Below, in pieces: positions 53,383 to 62,371 of a DNA stretch of 64,000 bases. How positions within the stretch are numbered: position 1 is the stretch's first letter; each line of letters starts with the position of its first letter. Origin of the DNA: Mycobacterium sp. 050128 (lineage in GTDB: Bacteria > Actinomycetota > Actinomycetes > Mycobacteriales > Mycobacteriaceae). The position numbers and the translations under genes are program-made. Where the stretch lies: assembly GCF_036409155.1 (NCBI RefSeq), contig NZ_JAZGLW010000008.1, forward strand, positions 1 to 64,000, given 5' to 3'. Below the pieces are notes generated by a model, which had not been told where the DNA came from, ran no database searches, and worked only from the letters and a program-made list of their open reading frames with translations.

Positions 53383-53916
53383 TTAGAGCGGTCCGAGGCT
53401 GTCGGGGGCCAGCAGCTGGGTCAAGGCGTCGGAGTAAGCGTCCAGAATGCGCTCGTTGCGCTCGGAATCGGCGGCTAGGTCCTCTTTGAGCATTTCGATC
53501 AGTTCTGCTTGCTGAATCGTCACTCGGGCCAGCTTGGACATCAGCTGGCGCGCCGTCCGGCGGTCCTCGCGGGCCTGGTGGCGGGCCAGATCGGCAGCGA
53601 CTTTAAGTTCGTGCGCGGCCGCATTCACCCGTGCTTCTTGACGTTGCCACCATTGCCCAAATGCTGCGCTATCGGCGACGGCGCCGGGGTGGTGCGGTGC
53701 CCGGCGTGGTGGGGGAGAGGTTTGCCGACGTGCCAGCTCTTCATCCAACGACCACTTCCACACACGAACTGCGTGCTTGGGGACGCGTTTTTGCCGATAC
53801 TGCGGGCCGCTGAGTTTTCCCGAGCTCAGCATCTGACTGACCCGCTGGGCGGTCACGCCGAGCAGCGCTGCGGAGTCGGCCAACGAGTAGCCGTCCGGTT
53901 CGCGAGGCGATGACAC
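53383..53916 (-). CDS. HTH protein with C-terminal coiled coil
   Basis: 177-residue protein. The N-terminal ~60 residues (YSLADSAALLGVTAQRVSQM, then SSGKLSGPQYRQKR and VRVWKWSLDEEL) are a MerR/excisionase-like HTH. The C-terminal ~100 residues are helical and probably coiled-coil (ARVNAAAHELKVAADLARHQ, RRTARQLMSKLARVTIQQAEL). GTG 53916 with GGAGG. It is divergent from the HipA-like module, and the GTAAGTAAG repeats in the intergenic region are candidate operators for it. Confidence 0.75.
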   Translation of the reverse strand: MSSPREPDGYSLADSAALLGVTAQRVSQMLSSGKLSGPQYRQKRVPKHAVRVWKWSLDEELARRQTSPPPRRAPHHPGAVADSAAFGQWWQRQEARVNAAAHELKVAADLARHQAREDRRTARQLMSKLARVTIQQAELIEMLKEDLAADSERNERILDAYSDALTQLLAPDSLGPL

Positions 53917-53941
53917 GCCTCCATTGTGCCCAAAACCGGTT

Positions 53942-54027
53942 ATGTAAGTAAGTCATCGGCCAAATCTTGTGACACGCCCGCGGACGTTCGCTGCCCGTCG
54001 ACAACGCCGTGTGAAACTTACTTACAT
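53942..54027. promoter_or_regulatory. inverted repeats ATGTAAGTAAGT / ACTTACTTACAT
   Basis: ATGTAAGTAAGT (53942-53953) and ACTTACTTACAT (54016-54027) are perfect 12-bp inverted copies. A third, CTTACTTACGT, lies at 54197-54207. They occupy the region between the HTH gene and the HipA-like module and look like regulatory sites. The sequence 54028-54251 holds one weak open frame (54151-54255, 34 codons) that overlaps the next start by ATGA; I do not claim it as a gene. Confidence 0.65.
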
Positions 54028-54251
54028 GAACGCCAGCTGGTTGGACCGCGGGCGCACGCTCGGTGTCTCCTGTCATAGCAGGTCAGATGCAGTAGTATGG
54101 GCGATATACCAACCTAGGCGCCGATTGTCTCTATGGAAGCGAATCTTTACATGAGTGCCCGCGATCCGCGCAGCACCGGGGCTATGGGGACCGTCGCTTA
54201 CTTACGTGTGCACACGGTGTGCACCGGCGATCACGTTGCGAAGGAGTTGCG

Positions 54252-54557
54252 ATGAACAGCCAAACGGCCCTGAGGCACCGCAGCGCGGCCGACGACGCCG
54301 AGGCCATGCGCCGCAAGAAGCGCCAGGGGTCTGAGACTCGGAGCATGGTGGGCCGTCTGCAGGTGCGCTATGACACCGACAAGCTCCAGGAGCTCGAGGC
54401 GGTGGCGGGGCGCCACTTGCCGACCCTGATCCGCCAGTATGGCGATTTGCTGACCGAACTGCTGCCGGTGGCTGAGCAGCGCGGATTAGATCCGGTGGAG
54501 CTAATCCGCCAGACCGCGACGTCGCTGCTTGACTCAACTGATCGGCTGTCGGCCTAA
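54252..54557 (+). CDS. small protein upstream of HipA-like kinase
   Basis: 101-residue protein starting MNSQTALRHRSAADDAEAMR. A basic N-terminus (RRKKRQGSETR) is followed by a helical C-terminal part (DTDKLQELEAVAGRHLPTLI, then YGDLLTELLPVAEQRGLDP). GAAGGAG lies 7 bases before ATG 54252. It directly precedes the kinase gene and could be its antitoxin or cofactor, although it is not the XRE HipB type. The end lies 28 bases before the kinase start. Confidence 0.7.
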   Translation: MNSQTALRHRSAADDAEAMRRKKRQGSETRSMVGRLQVRYDTDKLQELEAVAGRHLPTLIRQYGDLLTELLPVAEQRGLDPVELIRQTATSLLDSTDRLSA

Positions 54558-54585
54558 CTCTGCGAGGCAACGCCCGAGCGCTGCG

Positions 54586-55491
54586 GTGCAGCTCAATGTG
54601 TGGGACGTCTCGACGTGGGAGGTCTTCAGCGACGAGACCGAGGGCGTCGAAGAGAAGTACTGGCTGATCGAACCGACGACCGGGCAGCGGTGGCTGTTCA
54701 AACCACCCGTGGTCAAGTTCGGTTTCCAACAAGGCGAGGACTGGGCTGAACGGGTCAGCACCGAACTTGCTCGGCTAATCAGCGTGCCATGCGCCGACGT
54801 CGAGCTTGCATACCGCGACGGCAGGCGCGGAAGCCTGTCTCGCTACCTCGCCCCACCTGGTTGGGATCTTCAGCCTGGAAAGCTTTTGCTGGCCGAGTTC
54901 GACCCCACCTACGTGTCGCAAGCCAAGGGCCGACCAGGGCATTCACTGCAGCGAATCGCCCGTGCGCTACGGGATGGCCGGGTCGATGCACCGTTCGGCG
55001 CCCCGGACGGTTTCAGCGCATTCGATGTGTTCGCCGGCTATATGCTGCTCGATGCGTGGATCGCGAACCGGGACCGCCACGACGACAACTGGTCAATCCT
55101 TGTTCCGCCGCCTGGTGCGTTCAACTACCGGCTGTGCGGATCCTACGACCAGTCGAGCAGCCTGGGCTACAACGTCAACAGCGCGCGATGCGTTCAGCTG
55201 CTCACCGAGCCGGGCGGCATAGTCCGGTGGGCGCGCAAGGGCACGGCGCATCGCTTCGAGTATGGCCCGAACGGGCCGGTGAGCCTGGTCGAGCACGCTT
55301 CTGCCGCACTCGCGATCTGCCGACCGGCAGTAAGAACGTTCTGGATCGACAAAATCCGCGCCGTGACACAGGACACGGTCACTGACCTGTTGAATTCGGT
55401 TCCGAACTTGTCGGAGCAGTGGCGTACCTTCGCTACAGAACTACTCACTATCAACAAGGGAAGGCTTCTCGATGCGTGCGGGCAGCTCTAA
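54586..55491 (+). CDS. HipA-like kinase
   Basis: 301-residue HipA/PI-kinase-like protein. ATP-binding N-lobe: YWLIEPTTGQRWLFKPP. Catalytic loop: NRDRHDDNW (Asp163, Asn168). Metal-binding loop: GSYDQSSSLG (Asp188, in the DFG position). It is a kinase fold that phosphorylates a serine or threonine, as HipA does to glutamyl-tRNA synthetase; the target here is unknown. It lacks the HipA N-terminal subdomain, which appears to be carried by the next gene. GTG 54586 matches family starts around VWDVSTWEVF; an in-frame TTG at 54529 would overlap the upstream gene. It overlaps the next gene by 20 bases. Confidence 0.82.
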   Translation: MQLNVWDVSTWEVFSDETEGVEEKYWLIEPTTGQRWLFKPPVVKFGFQQGEDWAERVSTELARLISVPCADVELAYRDGRRGSLSRYLAPPGWDLQPGKLLLAEFDPTYVSQAKGRPGHSLQRIARALRDGRVDAPFGAPDGFSAFDVFAGYMLLDAWIANRDRHDDNWSILVPPPGAFNYRLCGSYDQSSSLGYNVNSARCVQLLTEPGGIVRWARKGTAHRFEYGPNGPVSLVEHASAALAICRPAVRTFWIDKIRAVTQDTVTDLLNSVPNLSEQWRTFATELLTINKGRLLDACGQL

Positions 55492-56287
55492 CGCCGTGCA
55501 AGACCGGGTGTCCGGTGTTGCCGCGGTGCGCCGCCTCGTGGTGACCTGGCAACACCCGATCGAGCGGACAATCTCGCCGGTCGGCATGCTGAGCTTTGAT
55601 GGTCACAGCTATCGATTCCACTATCTGCGTCGTGCCATGCAGGTCAAAGGATTTCGGCCGTTCTTGGGCTTCCCGGACCTTCACGGGCAGTACACCTCGG
55701 ACAGGTTGTTTCCGCTGTTCGCCCAGCGTGCTATGACCCCGCGCCGCCCAGACTTCGCGCGCTGGGTCAAACGCCTTGGTCTCGAAGAGGACGCGTCACC
55801 CTTCGAACAGATCACTCGATCAGGCGGTCACCGCCCAGGCGACACCATCCAACTATTCCCTGTCCCCACCGTGACCAGCGGGCATTTCGAATGCGACTTC
55901 CTCGTCCACGGTATTCGTCATATCGCCGAGCGCCCGACACGCGTAGCCGGCGAGGTCATCACCTTGACCCGCGACGACGTTGAACACCACCTCGCAGCGC
56001 TTGCTCCCGGAGACGAATTGCGGCTGCACGACGAACCGACCAATGCCGCCAATCCGTTGGCCATCCTCACCACCACCGCAGACAACTCGCCTCTCGGTTG
56101 GGTTCCGGACCTTCTGCTTGAAGAGCTGCACCGGATACCGGATCGCCAGCTCGCACACGTGACAGCGCTGGCAGTCAACGGTCCCGAAGCGGGCTGGCAC
56201 TTACGGCTCCTGGCCCACCTGTCCGTGCCGGTCCCCGACGGGTTCGTCGCGTTCGCCGACGACCCCTGGCAACCCAACATAGGTTGA
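55472..56287 (+). CDS. HIRAN/HipA-N-like partner protein
   Basis: 271-residue protein. The N-terminal half (RLVVTWQHPIERTISPVGML, FRPFLGFPDL, SDRLFPLFAQR) resembles the N-terminal subdomain of HipA. The C-terminal region (about 170-250, with LRLHDEPTNAANPLAILTTT and SPLGWVPDLLLEEL) resembles a HIRAN domain, which binds DNA ends or 3'-OH termini in helicases. ATG 55472 follows GGGAAGG and overlaps the kinase gene. It likely works with that kinase as a split toxin or DNA-sensing regulator. It ends 7 bases from the convergent Rep-like gene. Confidence 0.78.
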   Translation: MRAGSSNAVQDRVSGVAAVRRLVVTWQHPIERTISPVGMLSFDGHSYRFHYLRRAMQVKGFRPFLGFPDLHGQYTSDRLFPLFAQRAMTPRRPDFARWVKRLGLEEDASPFEQITRSGGHRPGDTIQLFPVPTVTSGHFECDFLVHGIRHIAERPTRVAGEVITLTRDDVEHHLAALAPGDELRLHDEPTNAANPLAILTTTADNSPLGWVPDLLLEELHRIPDRQLAHVTALAVNGPEAGWHLRLLAHLSVPVPDGFVAFADDPWQPNIG

Positions 56288-56294
56288 CTGCCGC

Positions 56295-57482
56295 CTATCG
56301 CCAGAGGTCGTGGCGGCGTGCATCGGGGGTGGGTTTGTCGGTGCGGCGTGCCCGTTCGATGAGCGCTTCGATGCGTGCGTGTTCGGCGGCCGCATCAGTG
56401 GTTCTGCGCGCAGCGCTGCGGTGCCGTGCTGCTGAAAGTGCTGCGAACGCTTCAGCGCGACCGGGACCAGATTGTGCGGTCTTGCCGACGGCACGGCCAG
56501 CGACGTATGCGCGGTGGGTTGCCGCAGTCTCGGCGTTGCGCCGTTGTTCGGCGGTGAGGCGGGCTTGAGCTTCACGTGCTTGGTCGAGGGCTGCGGGTCG
56601 ATCGGCGAGGTTGTCAGCACCGTGCCAGGCCAAGATGGCGCCGAGCAACCCGATGGGGCGAGCGGGGGAGTCGGGAATGCGCCGGCCGACGCCGAGCCAG
56701 TCGGTGATGAGCTGGTTGAGGTCGCGCGGGGTCCAGCCGGCGGCCGCGGGAGCGGCCAGCATGGCGGCCCAGCTGGTTGGGGTGAATCGTCGGGCCCAGG
56801 GTGGCGCATGCGGATCTGCTCGCCAGGCAGCGGCTAGGCGCCGCCCCCCGGAGTCTGGAGCTGGGCGGCGCGTAGCGGCGCCGTGCCGGGCGCCCGTGTG
56901 GCGCCCGTGGGTAGTAACCAGTCGTTTCTGAGGTGAGGTGTGAGTGGTTACTGGGGACCGTTCCAGGTGGGGTGACATGTTGTGGATAACCCGGTTGAGC
57001 TGCGCGTTATCGTGCAACGCCCACACTGAGGCCCAGCCGCGGTAGCGATCACCCATGCGCCAGGAGGCCATGCGCTCGATGTAGGTCCGTTGGCGGCCGC
57101 GGAGGACCTCGGTGGCCACGCCCAGAAGGCGCAGGCATTCCCGGGCCCGCTGAATAGTGCGTTCGGTAAACCCGGTGGCTCGCTGTAATTGTTCGTTGGT
57201 GGGGCGGGCGTTGCGGCCGGTGTCGACGTCGGCGGTGCGGGCGAACGCGGCGGCGATCAGGATCAGGGTCTGTTTGGCGATGCCGCCCGAGGTCATCTGG
57301 GATCTGATGGCCTTGTAGCGGTGGTCGTAGGCATGCGCGACGGTCACGTGCGCCCAGTAGGTGCCACCACCTGACCAGCAGGGCACTCCCGCGTAGGCGC
57401 CCTCCTCGAGTTCGAGGTTGACGAAAAGGCTCGCGGGCGGGAGCTCACCGCCGCGCAGGCGGCGGCCGCGCCGGATATCCAT
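56295..57482 (-). CDS. plasmid replication (Rep-like) protein with winged helix
   Basis: 395-residue protein from ATG 57482 (the frame is open to 57770). It begins with a beta-rich segment (LFVNLELEEGAYAGVPCW), then a helical region (GGIAKQTLILIAAAFARTAD) and a winged-helix pattern (NEQLQRATGFTERTIQRARE, then LLGVATEVLRGRQRTYIERM). The C-terminal half is Arg/Ala-rich and helical. This layout resembles Rep proteins of mycobacterial plasmids, and its place beside ParA/B and the ESX block fits a replication initiator. It could also be a regulator. The start is not certain, as GAGG lies only 2 bases ahead. Confidence 0.68.
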   Translation of the reverse strand: MDIRRGRRLRGGELPPASLFVNLELEEGAYAGVPCWSGGGTYWAHVTVAHAYDHRYKAIRSQMTSGGIAKQTLILIAAAFARTADVDTGRNARPTNEQLQRATGFTERTIQRARECLRLLGVATEVLRGRQRTYIERMASWRMGDRYRGWASVWALHDNAQLNRVIHNMSPHLERSPVTTHTSPQKRLVTTHGRHTGARHGAATRRPAPDSGGRRLAAAWRADPHAPPWARRFTPTSWAAMLAAPAAAGWTPRDLNQLITDWLGVGRRIPDSPARPIGLLGAILAWHGADNLADRPAALDQAREAQARLTAEQRRNAETAATHRAYVAGRAVGKTAQSGPGRAEAFAALSAARHRSAARRTTDAAAEHARIEALIERARRTDKPTPDARRHDLWR

Positions 57483-58333
57483 CACCTCGACTACCGGGGT
57501 GGTGCGGATGACACCGCGGCGGCGCCGAGCAGCGCTACAGCCGCGATACGTTCGTGGCCGCGACGCCGGCGGCCGGGATCCGTGCCCTCGACGCGGGGGC
57601 ACGCATAAGTTCACGGATCGGGTGGACAAAATTTGGTCACGAAGCGCGCCGTTGTCTGGAAAGGCAGACGGGTATGCGCTACCGTGAGACGAGTCGCTCA
57701 AGACACGTCCCTTCGGGGATATGGGTGAAGACCCAGAACCGAGTTGGCCCTCGGTTTGAAACTCAGACACGGCCCCGCCCTTGGCGGGGCTCTTGTCATG
57801 TCAGGGGTCGATCACTCCAGCTATTGAGATGTGTTGGCGTCTGCCGAAAGAGGCTGGGCGGACGCGGGCTTTCGGGCTTGTGGCGCTAGGCGTCCCTCCT
57901 TAAGTAGGTGCGGATGTGGCCGGTGTGGGTGACTGGCCGTGAGGGTTCGGTGCGGTCGCGGATCGCTGGGTCCTGCGGAGCGGGTGTGCTCGGTCGCGCG
58001 CCTGCCAGGGCAGGCCCCGGCACAGATACTGCTTGGGGCGTAAGCAGCGAAACCGTTTGTGCCATGGGAGGGTTGAGGACGCTCGACGGGTGGTGCGGCA
58101 CGTGGAGTAGTTGCCGTTATCAGCGATGGCGAGGCGGTCCTTCCGTTGGGGCAGATGGTGCTATCGCGCAAAGTGTTACACCGGCAACGCGGTACTACCG
58201 CGCATCTGGTGCGGCGTGTCTTGAAAGACAACAAAAGTCAACAGGGCACGTGGACATGCTCCGGGCGCCGGTTTTTCACGAATGTGTCGTTGTTGGTAGC
58301 GGCTAAAGCCACCCGGGATTTATCGTCCCGAAC
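57483..58333. other. non-coding region upstream of Rep, candidate origin
   Basis: About 850 bases without a supported gene; open frames on both strands show no domain. It lies between the Rep-like gene and the divergent ESX cluster and is a natural place for an origin and promoters. A hairpin is at 57772-57790. A stretch near 57730-57770 mimics a tRNA T-arm (GGTTTGAAACTC) but does not form a tRNA. Confidence 0.4.
57772..57790. terminator. GC-rich hairpin
   Basis: GCCCCGCC (57772-57779) pairs with GGCGGGGC (57783-57790) around a 3-base loop CTT, followed by TCTTGTCATG. It looks like a terminator for a transcript crossing this region, or a control hairpin for replication. Confidence 0.6.
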
Positions 58334-59923
58334 ATGACTGTCTGGACCGATAGAGCGCTGTCCCAAGTGTTGGGCGGAGTGTCGGAGGTTTTGGGGTCAC
58401 CGTTCCCTGAGAACCCGGCACCGAGCGGCCCGCTGCCACGGGACCCGGCGCCGACGGTTCCGGTCACGTCGCGCGATGAGCTCACCAAGCTTGACCGGGC
58501 CAAGCTCACCTACATGGGCATTGATCCCGATACGGCTCCGATGCCCGAAATCAACAAGGCGTTGGGTCGCGATCAACCGGCCTCACCGCCTCCGCCGCCT
58601 CCTCCGGGGTCGCCTAGCCCGACGACGCCGGCCGGGACGCCGCCGCCCCCACCAGGACTCAGCGGGGCAGGTGCTGAGGCGGCCAAACGCCTCGATGCGG
58701 CGCTGGCCAAGAACCATTCGGCACTCAACGACGCTGATGACAAACTCGCCGACGCGCTGCTGCAGGCGTCAAGCTCTAGCGCCGAGGGTCGCCAGCGGCT
58801 GCAAAGCTTGCAGCAAGAGGTCATCGACCAGGTCACCAAGCTGGGGCCCTCACTTGACACTGCGACCGGCCAGCAGCAATTCGCCGAGTTTTTGCAAGGC
58901 AAGACCGATGACATCCTCAATGTGCTGAAAAGCGCTGGGCTGGACTCGGATTCACAAGCGAGGGTGTTGGACGGTCTCTCGGCGCGCTACCAGGCTTTGC
59001 AAGACAAGACCGGCGATGACCCTCGCACCACAAGCGGCGGCGATCCCGCTCCCACACCAGCGGGAGCGGGGGGAGGGGACACGCCCGCAGGCGCGGGCGA
59101 CGGTACCGGCAGCGGCAGTGACCCATTGCTTGACGGATTGGCCTCCGACCCGCTGATGTCACGGTTGGGCATGATGGCTGGTCCTGCGCTGGGCGCTCTG
59201 GGCTCACTGCCCGGCGCGCTCGGTTCATCGCTCGGCGGTGGCGGTGGACTCGGTGGTGGCGGGCTGGGAGATTTGGGGTCGGCAATCGGTGGGGCGCTCC
59301 GCGATGGCGGCCATGATCCGGAGCTGGCCTCTGATGAGCACGCCGATCCGCTCAAGGACCCGTCCGGCTCGCACATCAGTGACGACAAGTCTGAAGATCG
59401 CACGCAGCCGGCCGGGCTGCACGATGCGGGCGACAAGGGCGACCAACAGGACAAAGCGGGGACTGAAAACGCTGGCAGTGGCACCACGCCGGCACCGCCG
59501 GCACCGGCAGCAGCCGGGCAGGCGCCGACGCCGTCGACTCAGGTTCAGTTGCCCGACCAATCAGTGCGCACGGCGGCCAATGGGGCCCTCGCACAGGCCG
59601 GGCGCGCGGTGCTCTCCGGGGACAGCATCGACGATGCCTATGCAGGGGCCAATCTTCAGTTGCCGCCGCTGGGTTCCCCGGTGAACGCGCCGATTGCGCC
59701 TTCGCGGTTGCAATTCGGCGATGTGGGCCAATATACCGATCATCGGGTCATGGCTCTCGACAAAAACCATGTGTGGCTCAACGGTGAGGTCACTCCGATT
59801 GATCAGCTCGAGACTGGCCCGAATTTCTTGGGGTGGACACGACAGTCGACCCCGACAACGACCACGGTGACCGCTGCGGCCACCGCACCGGCAGGGCCTG
59901 CACCAGCGCCGCCGACAACTTAA
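58334..59923 (+). CDS. ESX-associated Pro/Gly-rich secreted protein
   Basis: 529-residue protein. The N-terminal ~90 residues include DRAKLTYMGIDPDTAPM. Two proline-rich linkers surround a helical domain (about 115-230, with DADDKLADALLQASSS and QQQFAEFLQGKTDDILNVLK) that is alike to the DUF4226-type module. A Gly-rich middle follows, and then a compact C-terminal domain (about 450-510, with IAPSRLQFGDVGQYTDHRVM and HVWLNGEVTPID). It is the first gene of the ESX cluster and recalls the Rv3899c-type proteins of M. tuberculosis ESX-2 (from memory). No Sec signal is visible; export by ESX is inferred. Its ATG has no strong RBS. Confidence 0.8.
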   Translation: MTVWTDRALSQVLGGVSEVLGSPFPENPAPSGPLPRDPAPTVPVTSRDELTKLDRAKLTYMGIDPDTAPMPEINKALGRDQPASPPPPPPPGSPSPTTPAGTPPPPPGLSGAGAEAAKRLDAALAKNHSALNDADDKLADALLQASSSSAEGRQRLQSLQQEVIDQVTKLGPSLDTATGQQQFAEFLQGKTDDILNVLKSAGLDSDSQARVLDGLSARYQALQDKTGDDPRTTSGGDPAPTPAGAGGGDTPAGAGDGTGSGSDPLLDGLASDPLMSRLGMMAGPALGALGSLPGALGSSLGGGGGLGGGGLGDLGSAIGGALRDGGHDPELASDEHADPLKDPSGSHISDDKSEDRTQPAGLHDAGDKGDQQDKAGTENAGSGTTPAPPAPAAAGQAPTPSTQVQLPDQSVRTAANGALAQAGRAVLSGDSIDDAYAGANLQLPPLGSPVNAPIAPSRLQFGDVGQYTDHRVMALDKNHVWLNGEVTPIDQLETGPNFLGWTRQSTPTTTTVTAAATAPAGPAPAPPTT

Positions 59924-59958
59924 GCGCGACTTTTACCGTAACGTGAGGGAGTAGCCTA

Positions 59959-60276
59959 ATGACCGTGAACGAGCAGGCCTTGCAGGTCAACACCGACGAC
60001 CTGATTACGTGGGCGATCGCCCATGAGAACGCTGCCGAGGCATGCGAGCAGGCCCGCGCTGACCATGCCCACGCCGTGGCTGCGGCCCAATCCTGGGGAC
60101 CGCTGTTTTACGAGGCGCGTCGTGCTGCGGTCGCCGCGGTCAACGACCGGGAGACGGCTTTGCGCGACCAGCAAGAGCGGCATGAGGCCATGGCCCAACA
60201 GCTTCGCAAGGCTGCGGCGCAGATGGCGGAGATGGACGCTGCCAACCGTGCGAATTTGACCATTTCCACGGACTAG
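59959..60276 (+). CDS. helical ESX-cluster protein
   Basis: 105-residue, almost entirely helical protein starting MTVNEQALQVNTDDLITWAI. An ENAAEACEQARADHAHAVAA segment and RQQQERH-like repeats suggest a coiled coil or a WXG100-like hairpin, although no WxG is seen. GAGGGAG precedes ATG 59959. It belongs to the ESX accessory cluster and probably forms a partner complex with its neighbours. Function unknown. Confidence 0.72.
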   Translation: MTVNEQALQVNTDDLITWAIAHENAAEACEQARADHAHAVAAAQSWGPLFYEARRAAVAAVNDRETALRDQQERHEAMAQQLRKAAAQMAEMDAANRANLTISTD

Positions 60277-60280
60277 AGCC

Positions 60281-60580
60281 ATGTCTGAAGCGCCATCGAC
60301 CGACTACGAGACCGTGGTGTACGAGGCCGCAAGTCGCGATGAGTCGATCGTGGTGGCGGTGGGTCGAAGCGGGAACTCTTTAGGTGTGGAGTTACAGGCG
60401 GCCGCGATGCAGCTCAGCGACGCTGAGCTGGCTAACCGCATCATCAGATTGAACACGCTGGCTCACTTGCGTTCGCAGTTGGCGCTGCGCCAGGAGTGGG
60501 AGGCCCAACACGTGACGGTTTCGAGCGCGTTGCCCACCGAGGATCAGGTTGCCAGCTATGAGGCGCTGATCGATTTCTAG
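60281..60580 (+). CDS. YbaB/EspL-like protein
   Basis: 99-residue protein starting MSEAPSTDYETVVYEAASRD. The pattern of a beta strand (SIVVAVGRSGNSLGVEL) followed by helices (DAELANRIIRLNTLAHLRSQ) resembles the YbaB/EbfC fold found in ESX loci as EspL-type proteins. ATG 60281 is 4 bases after the previous stop. The role in secretion is unknown; EspL-type proteins support ESX-1 substrates. Confidence 0.68.
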   Translation: MSEAPSTDYETVVYEAASRDESIVVAVGRSGNSLGVELQAAAMQLSDAELANRIIRLNTLAHLRSQLALRQEWEAQHVTVSSALPTEDQVASYEALIDF

Positions 60581-60625
60581 ACAATAGGTGGCAGCGTCAG
60601 AAAGACCAACGAAGGGAGGGCCGCG

Positions 60626-62371
60626 GTGCTGCAGGTCGACGTTGCGGGGCTGCAAAGCGCGGTCGCGGGCCTGGTCGCTGCCGCCGATACCCTCGCCGAG
60701 CTCGGCGCGCAGGCACCGGTGCATCCTCCGCTGGCCACTGACGAGACGTCGACGAGCGTGGCCGCCCGGCTCACTGAACACGCGGTAGTGATGGCGTCGC
60801 GGGCCGCTGATGGGGCCGCGGTCCTTGCCGCGGGCGCTCAGGCGATAACGCAGTCAGCCGTGGCATACGGGCAGATGGACGAGGCCAATCGATCCGTGGT
60901 GAGTTTGCAAGGCAACGCGACACCACCCGGGCCGGGCTTCACGCCGGCGGTCACGGTCAACCTGGTTGCTGCTGATGTGCCGGTCGCCCCGCCCGCGCCA
61001 CGCCCGGCTGAAGCCACGTCGGCGATCATGGAAGCAGGCCAGCCCGCGGCTGGGGCGTCCTTCGTGACCGAATGCGCCGCTCTCGCACAGGGATTCAGCG
61101 CGGCCGAGCAGTCGGCCCGGCGCGGGGCGGTAACGGTCGGGGAACATCTCAAAGGGGAGGCGGCACCGCGTATCACCGCGGCGCTGAATCGTTATGCCGA
61201 TTGGGCACAGCAGATGGCCCGCCATGCCAATGCGGTCGGGCAGCTCGCCGACGACCACAGGGGTAGGTTCACACAGGCCAAGCAGGCAACTCCGACGCCC
61301 ACGGAATTTGCTAACCGTCACCGCGAGCTCCACAACGCGATAGCGCTCAACAGCTCCTATCCCAGTCCTGGGTCGGCGGCCGCGGTGTCCCAAGCACACA
61401 CCAACTTGACCCAGCTCACCAACCGCACCCACGTTGTGGCCGCTAACTACCACACCGGGGAGCAAATACCCGAGGCGCCGCCGGGGCCGCCGCCAGCGCC
61501 CGCCATCGTGGAGCCGGGTAGCGATCAGGGCGACGCCCCATCATCGACAACCCAGCAGGGACCGGGTTCGAAACCCGCGCGCGGGCATGCCGGCAACACC
61601 GGCGGGGACGACGTCGACCCCGATACCGACGCCGCAAGCGCTGACGGTCTGGACGCAGGCGACGGTGATCCCGCCGCTAATCCGCTCGCGCCCGCAGACG
61701 CAGGCGTGGGGCCGGGAATGGCCTCCTCACTGCCACAAATGTTGACCGGCATGCTCGGGGCCGGTGTCGGCATGGCCGCCCAGCTACCGCAGAAACTGGG
61801 CCAAGAGCTCCAGCAATTGGCCCAGCAAGCGACCCAGGGCGTAACCGGCTTAACACAAGGGCTCGGGGCCAAAGACGGCCTGGACGGTACCCCCCAAGAT
61901 GATCAGCTGGCAGCCGACTCCCTGGGCGGCGGTGCTGGGGGAGGCGGCGGTGACGACGGCGCGACCGCCCCGGCGGCCAGTGGCGGCGCTGACCTCAAGC
62001 CCGCCGCGGGGATCTCTGGAATGAGCTCACCGGCGTCAGCCTCGCCCCCGTTGGCCGGAGCCAGCCCGACCCCGAGTCCCACCGCTGCCGCCGCAGAAAG
62101 CGGTGTGGGCAGTCCACCGATGTTCATGCCGCCGATGGGGGGCATGGGCGCCGGCGGCGGGGCCGCCAACCGCACCGTGAAAGACCCCGATAAGTCGATC
62201 GACATGCCAGCGCGACCTCATTCGGAGCCGGTCAAAGGCGAACGCGGCGACTCGCTTCGACACACCGCCACCGTCGACGCCGCTGTCACCCCCAAAAGCG
62301 GCGCCAAGCGCACGGTGACTATCAGGTCACGCAACAGGCCCGTGGACCCCGACCCCGGGGACTCGCAGTGA
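60626..62371 (+). CDS. PE/PPE-like ESX substrate (EspB-like)
   Basis: 581-residue protein. GTG 60626 follows GGGAGG. The first 95 residues are helical and PE-like (VLQVDVAGLQSAVAGLVAAA, then AVAYGQMDEANR). Residues about 140-280 form a second helical domain that is PPE-like (ALAQGFSAAEQSARRG, LNRYADWAQQMARHANAVGQ, NSSYPSPGSAAAVSQAH). The rest is low complexity, rich in Gly, Ala and Pro. The arrangement recalls EspB, where PE- and PPE-like domains are fused. The end overlaps the small gene at 62368. Secretion through ESX is inferred. Confidence 0.8.
   Translation: MLQVDVAGLQSAVAGLVAAADTLAELGAQAPVHPPLATDETSTSVAARLTEHAVVMASRAADGAAVLAAGAQAITQSAVAYGQMDEANRSVVSLQGNATPPGPGFTPAVTVNLVAADVPVAPPAPRPAEATSAIMEAGQPAAGASFVTECAALAQGFSAAEQSARRGAVTVGEHLKGEAAPRITAALNRYADWAQQMARHANAVGQLADDHRGRFTQAKQATPTPTEFANRHRELHNAIALNSSYPSPGSAAAVSQAHTNLTQLTNRTHVVAANYHTGEQIPEAPPGPPPAPAIVEPGSDQGDAPSSTTQQGPGSKPARGHAGNTGGDDVDPDTDAASADGLDAGDGDPAANPLAPADAGVGPGMASSLPQMLTGMLGAGVGMAAQLPQKLGQELQQLAQQATQGVTGLTQGLGAKDGLDGTPQDDQLAADSLGGGAGGGGGDDGATAPAASGGADLKPAAGISGMSSPASASPPLAGASPTPSPTAAAAESGVGSPPMFMPPMGGMGAGGGAANRTVKDPDKSIDMPARPHSEPVKGERGDSLRHTATVDAAVTPKSGAKRTVTIRSRNRPVDPDPGDSQ

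Noticed and set aside
54151..54255. 34-codon open frame overlapping the small kinase-module gene
   Set aside because: It overlaps by ATGA and could be a leader peptide, but there is no supporting RBS or composition evidence.
57690..57800. tRNA-like sequence with a GGTTTGAAACTC segment
   Set aside because: No acceptor or anticodon stems can be formed around it; the nearby stem is a simple hairpin.
57821..58234. Minus-strand 137-residue frame upstream of the ESX cluster
   Set aside because: Pro/Arg/His-rich sequence without domains; probably a shadow of a regulatory region.
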